Source: JBFHDX01 sp041584475 (lineage in GTDB: Bacteria > Pseudomonadota > Alphaproteobacteria > UBA8366 > JADFVY01). Taken from it: 13,022 bases of DNA. The notes under the pieces were generated by a model. That model was given only the letters and a program-made list of their open reading frames with translations. It was not told the DNA's origin and made no database searches. The stretch covers positions 1-13,022 of the forward strand of contig JBFHDX010000106.1 in the NCBI GenBank assembly GCA_041584475.1, written 5' to 3'. Of this stretch, positions 7,373-13,022 are shown piece after piece (within the stretch, counting starts at the first letter, position 1; every line of letters begins with the position of its first letter). The position numbers were made by a program, and so were the translations under genes.

Positions 7373-8638
7373 TCAGCCGGCGTCTCCGAGCGCCGCATCC
7401 GGCACGCCGTGCGCCTCCAGCCGCCTGAACTCGCGCTCCAGCCGGTCGGTCGAACAGCGCGCCCGCGCGAGCCCGATCCGGTCGTAGAAATCGAGCGCGC
7501 CGTGCAGCACGTCTCGCGCCAGCCGGGCGGCTGTTGGCGCCATGGCGCCAACCTCGGGCGCGAAGGGCGACATCGCGCCGTGGACGATCAGCGAGCGGCA
7601 TTCGTAAAGCGATTTGGCTTCGCACAGGAGCGCGGCGACGTCGCCCCCGCCCGCGCCCGCGGCGAGCACCGCCGCGCGGCGCGTCACCGTGCGCCACACT
7701 TCGGCGTGGTCGCCGACGACGACGGCACGCTCGATGGCGGCGACGAACTGGACGACACGGCCGGCGGCGGACGATTCGTTGACCGCTTCCCCGAACCACG
7801 ACGCCGCCTCGCGGAACCGTGCCGCGAGCGGCCATTGCAGCGATGGATCGGCGATCGGCGCGAGTGCGCGTCCGGCGCGTCCGAGCCAGGCGCCGCCTTC
7901 CTGTCCGTGCGCGCGCTGCAGGATCGTCGATCCTTCGCGGACGGGTTCGGCCGCGGCCCGCACGGGATGCAGGCGCCCGCCCTCGTCGGACCAGAGTCCG
8001 GCCGGACGGACCGTCGGCAGGCCCGGCGCACCGGCGCGGCCGAGTATGCGGCCGTCATCGGGCTCGGCGAACAGCCGCAGCATGTCGAGCGCGCCGTCGA
8101 CGGCGGCCAGCGCGCGGCGCCGCGAGACCACCCGGTCGCAACCGCGCACGCAGACCTCCGCACCCCACGGCCAGGGGGCGAAATCGCGCTCGAACAACGC
8201 GCCGAACTCGGGGTCGGCGCCCATCGCGTCGGCCAGCACTTCGCGTAACGCCCCGGCGCGGCGGAAGATCACCGGGCCGACCGCAAGACTCGCCGGTCCG
8301 CCACCGTCCCAGAGGCGGCACGGGATGAAGTGGGTGCGGTTCTCGATGTCGACGCGCGCCCGTCGCAGGGAAGCGGCCAGCATCCGGCTCGCCTGCGTCT
8401 CGTCGAGCTTCCGCCCCTGGTGCAGGAAACGGCCGGCAAGCTCGCTGCGGATGATCGTGGCGAACGCCGCCGGGTCGATGCGGCCGCGCCCCTCCCGCGA
8501 CGAGGCGAGATAGCGGTGCGCCAGCGCGTCGATGCGCGCGGCCGGCCAGTCGCCGCCGGCGCGGACGGCGGCGATGGTCGCGCCGATATCGGCCATGTGC
8601 CGATCGGTCTCGGACGCGGCCCGGCGGCGCTCAGCCAT
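7373..8638 (-). CDS. Apea-like HEPN domain protein, function unknown
   Basis: A 421-residue protein between mutS and glnD. Residues about 260-375 look like an Apea-like HEPN domain: helical ARFREAASWFGEAV, then FVAAIE (298-303), then LYECRSLIVHG with the diagnostic RxxxxH pair R348/H353. In HEPN nucleases these residues form a metal-independent RNase site. The N-terminal part (about 95-190) has THFIPCRLW, then LAVGPVIFRR, then WPWGAEVCV and a helical ALAAVDGALDMLRL. I recall similar front halves on other Apea-type proteins but cannot name the module. No signal peptide or membrane segment, so cytoplasmic. Its ATG overlaps the mutS stop in ATGGCTGA, implying translational coupling; an ATG at 8596 (residue 15) is an alternative start. 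Codon use and GC resemble the neighbours, so recent transfer is not evident. HEPN proteins act in phage defence, toxin-antitoxin and RNA processing; which applies here is not shown. No antitoxin partner is adjacent. Confidence 0.75.
   Translation of the reverse strand: MAERRRAASETDRHMADIGATIAAVRAGGDWPAARIDALAHRYLASSREGRGRIDPAAFATIIRSELAGRFLHQGRKLDETQASRMLAASLRRARVDIENRTHFIPCRLWDGGGPASLAVGPVIFRRAGALREVLADAMGADPEFGALFERDFAPWPWGAEVCVRGCDRVVSRRRALAAVDGALDMLRLFAEPDDGRILGRAGAPGLPTVRPAGLWSDEGGRLHPVRAAAEPVREGSTILQRAHGQEGGAWLGRAGRALAPIADPSLQWPLAARFREAASWFGEAVNESSAAGRVVQFVAAIERAVVVGDHAEVWRTVTRRAAVLAAGAGGGDVAALLCEAKSLYECRSLIVHGAMSPFAPEVGAMAPTAARLARDVLHGALDFYDRIGLARARCSTDRLEREFRRLEAHGVPDAALGDAG
8631..8638 (-). 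promoter_or_regulatory. Stop/start overlap ATGGCTGA joining mutS to the HEPN gene
   Basis: On the minus strand the HEPN ATG (8638-8636) overlaps the mutS TGA (8633-8631) in a different frame. There is only a weak purine stretch (GGCGGA) upstream. A ribosome ending mutS could restart here, which would link the amounts of the two proteins. Confidence 0.6.
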
Positions 8639-11294
8639 CGCGGCGTTCCGCCAGCAGCCGTTTCAACCGATAGACCAGGTCGAGCGCCTCGCGCGGCGAC
8701 AGCTCGTCGGGGCGGACCTCGGCGAGCGCCGCCTCGAGCGGGGAGCGGTCGCGGTCCGGGGCGTCGGCGGTTCCCGACGCGGCGGCGAACAGCGGCAGGT
8801 CGTCGGCGAGCCTTGCGACGGCGCCCGACTGCTCGCCGCTCTCGAGCGCGTGGAGAACTCGTTCCGCCCGCGAAACGATACTTGCCGGCAGGCCGGCGAG
8901 GCGCGCCACGTGGATGCCGTACGAGCGGTCGGCGGCGCCGGGTTCGACCTCGTGCAGGAAGACGACGTCGCCCTGCCATTCCTTGACCCGCATCGTGTGC
9001 GGCCTGAGCGCATCGAGCCGCGAGGCGAGCGCGGTCAGCTCGTGATAGTGGGTCGCAAACAGCGCGCGACAGCGGTTGCTCTCATGCAGGTGCTCGACGC
9101 ACGCCCAGGCGATCGACAGGCCGTCGAACGTCGCCGTGCCGCGGCCGATCTCGTCGAGGATCACCAGCGCCTGCGGCCCCGCCTGATTCATGATCGCCGC
9201 GGTCTCGACCATCTCGACCATGAAGGTGGAGCGGCCGCGCGCCAGGTCGTCGGCGGCGCCGACGCGGCTGAACAGCCGGTCGACGACACCGATGTGAGCG
9301 CTTTCCGCAGGCACGTAGAGCCCGGCCTGCGCGAGCACGGCGATCAACGCGTTCTGGCGCAGGAACGTGCTCTTGCCGGCCATGTTCGGGCCGGTGACCA
9401 GCCACAGGCGCCGGTCCTCGGCGAGATCGCAGTCGTTGGCGACGAAGCCGCCCTTCTGGTCCGCCTCGAGCGCCGCCTCCACCACCGGGTGGCGTCCGCC
9501 GCGGACATCGAAGGCGCGGCTGGCGTCGACCCGCGGCCGCGCGTAGCGGCGCCTGACCGCAAGCTCCGCCGCGCCGGCCGCCACGTCGAGCCGGGCCAGG
9601 GCGTCGGCCAGTCGGGCGAGCCCGGCGGCGCGCTCGGTCACCGCGTCGGCGAGCTCGTCGAACAGCCGTAACTCCGCGGCCAGCGCCTTGTCGGCCGCCT
9701 CGGCAATGTCGCGCGCGAGATCGGCGAGCTCGACCGAGGAGAAGCGCACGGCCCCGGCCAAGGTCTGCCGGTGGATGAAGTCGTCGCCCAGCTTGTCGGC
9801 ATGGGTCGGCGTCGTCTCGATGAAATAGCCGAGCACGTTGTTGTGCCGGATCTTCAGCGAGCCGATTCCGGTCTCCTGCCGATAGCGGCCCTCGAGCTCG
9901 GCGACGAGCCGGCGGCCCTCGTCGCGCAGCCGGCGCAGCCGGTCGAGCTCGGCGTCGTGGCCGGCGGCGATGAAACCGCCGTCGCGGGCGTGGATCGGCA
10001 GGTCGTCGCCGAGCGCCCGCGCGAGCCGTTGGCGCAGGTCGCCGTGCGGGCCAAGCTCGTCGGTGGCCCGCGCGATGCCGGTCGCGGCAGCGGCGCGCGC
10101 ACTCGCGATCTCGTCCGCGATCGTCTCGCCGCAGCGGATCGCGTCTCGGATCGCGGCGACGTCGCGCGGCCCGCCGCGACCGACCGTCAGCCGGGACAGC
10201 GCCCGCCCGGCGTCCGGACAGCCGCGCAGCGCCTGCCGCACGGCGTCGCGCAACGGATCGTCGTCGACGAAGAACCGCACCATGTCGAGGCGCGCATCGA
10301 TCGCCGCCGGATCGGTCAGCGGTGCCGCCAGCCGAGCCGCCAGCAGCCGCGCCCCGGCGCCCGTCACCGTCCGGTCGACCACCGAGAGCAGGCTTCCCTT
10401 GCGGTCGCCGCCGAGGGTGCGGCTCAGCTCGAGATTGCGCCGCGTCGCCGCGTCGATCTCCATGACCGCGCTGGCGGCCACGCGGCGCGGCGGATCGAGA
10501 CGCGGCAGCCGGCCGACCTGGGTCAGCTCGACATAGTCGACGAGCGCGCCCGCGGCCGCCAGCTCGGCGCGCGTGAAGTCGCCGAAGGCGTCGAGCGCGG
10601 CGACGCCGAACAGCGCTTCCAGCCGCCGCCGGGCGTTCTCGGAATCGAACCGGCTGGCAGGCAGCGGCGACAGCGCCTCGCGCCGGTCGCCGAGCGCCGC
10701 GGCCAGCGGTGATTCGTCGGCCAGCTTTTCGGGGAGGATCAGCTCACCGGGCGAGACCCTTGCCAGCACCGCCGCCAGCGAACGGTCCGCCACCGGCTGC
10801 ACCAGGAACTCCCCGGTCGAGACATCCATCCAGGCGAGCCCCAGCGCGCCCGCCGCCCGAGCGAGCGCGGCCAGATAGTTGTGCGCGCGGGCATCGAGCA
10901 AGGTCTCCTCGGTGATCGTCCCCGCCGTCACGACGCGCACGACGGCACGCTCGACAAGGGATTTGCTGCCCCGCTTCCGCGCCTCGGCCGGATCCTCGGT
11001 CTGCTCGCAGACGGCCACCTTGTACCCCTGGCGGATCAGGCGCGCGAGATAACCGTCGGCGGAATGGACGGGCACGCCGCACATCGGTATGTCGGCGCCG
11101 GCGTGCGAGCCGCGCTTGGTGAGCGTGATGTCGAGGGCCGCCGAAGCGGCCACGGCGTCGTCGAAGAACAGCTCGTAGAAGTCGCCCATGCGGTAGAACA
11201 GCAGGCAGCCCGGGTTCGCCTTCCTGATCGCCAGATACTGCGCCATCATCGGCGTCGCGGCGGATTTGGCGGATTTCGCGGCAGGCTTGCTCAT
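8631..11294 (-). CDS. mutS: DNA mismatch repair protein MutS
   Basis: Recognises mismatches and small loops and, with MutL, starts repair of replication errors. The 887-residue length is normal for alphaproteobacterial MutS. The mismatch-reading motif FYE (F39, E41) lies in YRMGDFYELF. The ATPase has Walker A GPNMAGKST (K641), Walker B LVILDE (D714, E715) and the signature GRGTATFDGLSIAW, followed by FATHYHELTAL. Near the C-terminus DLPLF (832-836) looks like the sliding-clamp-binding motif, and the final SPREALDLVYRLKRLL matches the helical oligomerisation tail of E. coli MutS. The ATG at 11294 is the only usable start: an in-frame TAG lies 15 codons upstream with no ATG, GTG or TTG between. 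AGGA sits only 1 nt from this ATG, which is poor spacing. It is the first gene of the minus-strand series, divergent from the malic enzyme gene. All catalytic residues are intact. Confidence 0.98.
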   Translation of the reverse strand: MSKPAAKSAKSAATPMMAQYLAIRKANPGCLLFYRMGDFYELFFDDAVAASAALDITLTKRGSHAGADIPMCGVPVHSADGYLARLIRQGYKVAVCEQTEDPAEARKRGSKSLVERAVVRVVTAGTITEETLLDARAHNYLAALARAAGALGLAWMDVSTGEFLVQPVADRSLAAVLARVSPGELILPEKLADESPLAAALGDRREALSPLPASRFDSENARRRLEALFGVAALDAFGDFTRAELAAAGALVDYVELTQVGRLPRLDPPRRVAASAVMEIDAATRRNLELSRTLGGDRKGSLLSVVDRTVTGAGARLLAARLAAPLTDPAAIDARLDMVRFFVDDDPLRDAVRQALRGCPDAGRALSRLTVGRGGPRDVAAIRDAIRCGETIADEIASARAAAATGIARATDELGPHGDLRQRLARALGDDLPIHARDGGFIAAGHDAELDRLRRLRDEGRRLVAELEGRYRQETGIGSLKIRHNNVLGYFIETTPTHADKLGDDFIHRQTLAGAVRFSSVELADLARDIAEAADKALAAELRLFDELADAVTERAAGLARLADALARLDVAAGAAELAVRRRYARPRVDASRAFDVRGGRHPVVEAALEADQKGGFVANDCDLAEDRRLWLVTGPNMAGKSTFLRQNALIAVLAQAGLYVPAESAHIGVVDRLFSRVGAADDLARGRSTFMVEMVETAAIMNQAGPQALVILDEIGRGTATFDGLSIAWACVEHLHESNRCRALFATHYHELTALASRLDALRPHTMRVKEWQGDVVFLHEVEPGAADRSYGIHVARLAGLPASIVSRAERVLHALESGEQSGAVARLADDLPLFAAASGTADAPDRDRSPLEAALAEVRPDELSPREALDLVYRLKRLLAERRDG

Positions 11295-11367
11295 GTCCTG
11301 CGGAAAATAGCACGCGCCGCCACCGCACGGAAAAGCCTATACGGCAGCGGCACCGCGGCGCTCCAGA

Positions 11368-11377
11368 AAAGGCCTTT
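11368..11377. repeat. Perfect 10-bp palindrome AAAGGCCTTT
   Basis: A self-complementary 10-mer near the middle of the mutS/malic enzyme divergent region, about 90 bp from the malic enzyme start. It could be a protein-binding site serving one or both promoters; nothing else shows its role. Confidence 0.35.
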
Positions 11378-11390
11378 GAATCGTCGGGCA

Positions 11391-11411
11391 ATCCTAGTAT
11401 CGACTAGGGAT
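11391..11411. promoter_or_regulatory. Inverted repeat CCTAGT-ATCG-ACTAGG, possible operator
   Basis: Arms at 11393-11398 and 11403-11408 are perfect complements, and flanking AT and GAT extend the symmetry with one extra G. The site is centred about 68 bp upstream of the malic enzyme ATG and overlaps a TAGTAT sequence that could be a -10 box. A CTAG-centred palindrome is uncommon in such GC-rich DNA, which makes a binding site plausible; the regulator is unknown. Confidence 0.4.
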
Positions 11412-11468
11412 CGCTTCTCCACGGCGGCACGGAGCGGCGATGCGGAACCGGGAAGCGGACCGACGAAA

Positions 11469-13022
11469 ATGACCGACACGCGCATCACCGACGACGAGGC
11501 CCTGCAGTTCCATTCGAGCGGGCGGCCGGGCAAGATCGAAATCAGCCCGACCAAGCCGCTGACGACGCAGCGCGACCTGACGCTTGCCTACTCGCCCGGC
11601 GTCGCGGTTCCGTGCCTGCGGATCGCCGAAGATCCGACCAACGCCTACCTGTACACGAGCCGCGGCAATTTCGTGGCGGTGGTCTCCAACGGCACCGCGG
11701 TGCTCGGGCTCGGATCTATCGGCGCACTGGCAGCGAAGCCGGTGATGGAGGGCAAGGCGGTCCTGTTCAAGCGCTTCGCCGACGTCGACGCGATCGACCT
11801 TGAGATCGATACCGCGGACGTCGACGAGTTCGTCAACTGCGTGCGGTTTCTCGCGCCGACCTTCAGCGGCATCAACCTCGAGGACATCAAGGCGCCGGAG
11901 TGCTTCGTCATCGAGCAGCGGCTGCGCGAGCAGATGGATATACCGGTATTCCATGACGACCAGCACGGCACGGCGATCATCGCCGCGGCCGGGCTGCTCA
12001 ACGCGCTGCACCTGACCAAGCGCGACATCGCGCAGGCGCGGATGGTCGTCAACGGCGCCGGTGCCGCGTCGATCGCCTGCGTCGAGCTGATCAAGGCGAT
12101 GGGCATGCCGCACGACCATGTCGTGCTGTGCGATTCGAAGGGCGTCGTCTACCGCGGCCGCGAGGCCGGCATGAACCAGTGGAAATCGGCGCACGCCGTG
12201 GATACCGATGCGCGTACCCTCGCCGACGTCATGCAGGACGCCGACGTGTTCTTCGGACTCTCCGTAAAGGGCGCGGTGACCCGCGACATGGTGCAGTCGA
12301 TGGCCGACCGGCCGATCATCTTCGCCATGGCCAACCCGGATCCGGAAATCACCCCCGAGGAGGTGCGCGAGGTGCGGAGCGATGCGATCATCGCCACCGG
12401 CCGGTCGGATTATCCCAACCAGATCAACAACGTGCTGGGATTTCCCTATATCTTCCGCGGCGCGCTCGACGTCCGCGCGAGAACCATCAACGAGGAGATG
12501 AAGATCGCGGCCGCCCACGCGCTGGCGAAGCTGGCGCGCGAGGACGTGCCGGACGAGGTCGACGCGGCCTATGGTGGCAGGCGCCTGCGCTACGGGCCCG
12601 ATTACATCATTCCGGTGCCGTTCGACCCGCGCCTGATCTCGGCGGTTCCGGCCGCCGTCGCCAAGGCGGCGATGGACAGCGGGGTCGCCGGCCATCCGAT
12701 CGTCGACATGGTGACCTACAAGCAGGAGCTCTCGGCCCGGCTCGACCCGACCGCGTCCAGCCTGCAGGCGATCTTCGAACGTGTGCGGTCCAGCCCGCGC
12801 CGCGTCGTCTTCGCCGAGGGCGAGGAGGAGCAGGTCGTGCGCGCCGCACTGTCGTTCCGCAATGCCGGCTATGGAACGCCTGTGTTGATCGGCCGCGACG
12901 AGCACATCTACGAAACGATGGCGGCGATCGGGCTCGAAAACTCGGGCGAGCTCGAGATCCACAACGCACGGCTGAGTCGCGACAACAAGAAATACACCGA
13001 CTTCCTTTACGAGCGCCTGCAG
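11469..13022 (+). CDS. maeB: NADP-type malic enzyme with phosphotransacetylase-like C-terminus, 3' end cut by window edge
   Basis: Converts malate to pyruvate and CO2 with reduction of NAD(P), linking the TCA cycle to pyruvate and supplying NADPH during growth on C4 acids. 518 codons are present of a usual total near 760. The catalytic tyrosine is Y41 in LAYSPGVAVP and the lysine is K96 in AKPVMEGKAV. Metal-binding acidic residues lie in NLEDIKAPE and FHDDQHGTAI, and GAGAAS is the dinucleotide-binding loop. After about residue 430, LQAIFERVRSSPRRVVFAEG begins the phosphotransacetylase-like domain of the large MaeB class, a regulatory region in known members. The coenzyme (NAD or NADP) cannot be read safely from sequence; Rhizobium-type Dme is the alternative. 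The ATG at 11469 has only a weak purine-rich upstream (GGAAGCGGA) but no competing in-frame start nearby. It diverges from mutS. Confidence 0.93.
   Translation, partial: MTDTRITDDEALQFHSSGRPGKIEISPTKPLTTQRDLTLAYSPGVAVPCLRIAEDPTNAYLYTSRGNFVAVVSNGTAVLGLGSIGALAAKPVMEGKAVLFKRFADVDAIDLEIDTADVDEFVNCVRFLAPTFSGINLEDIKAPECFVIEQRLREQMDIPVFHDDQHGTAIIAAAGLLNALHLTKRDIAQARMVVNGAGAASIACVELIKAMGMPHDHVVLCDSKGVVYRGREAGMNQWKSAHAVDTDARTLADVMQDADVFFGLSVKGAVTRDMVQSMADRPIIFAMANPDPEITPEEVREVRSDAIIATGRSDYPNQINNVLGFPYIFRGALDVRARTINEEMKIAAAHALAKLAREDVPDEVDAAYGGRRLRYGPDYIIPVPFDPRLISAVPAAVAKAAMDSGVAGHPIVDMVTYKQELSARLDPTASSLQAIFERVRSSPRRVVFAEGEEEQVVRAALSFRNAGYGTPVLIGRDEHIYETMAAIGLENSGELEIHNARLSRDNKKYTDFLYERLQ

Larger units (their letters stand above)
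11295..11468. other. Divergent intergenic region between mutS and the malic enzyme gene
   Basis: 174 bp that should hold two outward promoters. It contains two palindromes. For mutS, TATAGG and TATTTT are possible -10 boxes on the minus strand, but neither has a good -35 at 16-18 bp. For the malic enzyme, TTGAAT and TAGTAT are only 13 bp apart, too close for a sigma-70 promoter. No promoter can be fixed by eye. Confidence 0.5.

Noticed and set aside
4294..7428. 1044-codon open frame on the plus strand opposite glnD
   Set aside because: Antisense shadow of glnD. No ribosome site and no recognisable domain; its length follows from high GC at third codon positions.
7373..8638. HEPN gene as half of a toxin-antitoxin pair
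   Set aside because: No small antitoxin or MNT-type nucleotidyltransferase gene is adjacent. The GlnD nucleotidyltransferase domain next door belongs to a normal, full-length GlnD.
11394..12962. 522-codon open frame opposite the malic enzyme gene
   Set aside because: Antisense shadow, compositionally biased, with no motif. The plus-strand frame has all malic enzyme motifs.
1..13022. CRISPR arrays, tRNA or rRNA genes, insertion sequences
   Set aside because: No spaced direct repeats, no tRNA-like cloverleaf in the short intergenic gaps, and no transposase sequence or terminal repeats were seen.

Overview
The window is high-GC, gene-dense DNA that looks like the chromosome of an alphaproteobacterium. 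The grounds are the co-directional cluster mutS – (extra gene) – glnD – murJ – trpS, with a malic enzyme gene diverging from mutS, plus the protein sequences themselves. The core of this neighbourhood recurs in alphaproteobacteria; that is recalled, not searched. Genus and species cannot be named from the sequence. No RNA genes, insertion sequences, phage genes or CRISPR arrays were seen.

Left part (1-1828): the 5' two thirds or more of a YejA-type periplasmic peptide-binding protein gene lies on the minus strand and runs off the left edge. A divergent region of about 195 bp with an inverted repeat and an AT-rich patch separates it from a small plus-strand gene for an 83-residue protein of unknown function. 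That gene ends 7 bp from the convergent trpS.

Centre (1836-11294): five genes run on the minus strand in the order mutS (DNA mismatch recognition), a HEPN-domain protein gene, glnD (PII uridylyl-transferase and uridylyl-removing sensor of glutamine), murJ (lipid II flippase) and trpS (tryptophanyl-tRNA synthetase). Gaps are an 8-bp overlap, 46, 48 and 94 bp, so one transcript is plausible, perhaps with internal promoters. The HEPN gene is the accessory element. It has the RxxxxH motif of Apea-like HEPN domains, sits between two core genes, and its start codon overlaps the mutS stop.

Right part (11295-13022): a 174-bp divergent intergenic region with two palindromes separates mutS from a plus-strand NADP-type malic enzyme gene (maeB-like, with a C-terminal phosphotransacetylase-like extension). 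That gene runs off the right edge.

The core genes cover unrelated housekeeping jobs: DNA repair, nitrogen sensing, cell-wall precursor export, tRNA charging and C4-acid metabolism. The HEPN protein is the only gene here that suggests an undescribed function. The evidence for it is a domain call plus context, not a proven system.
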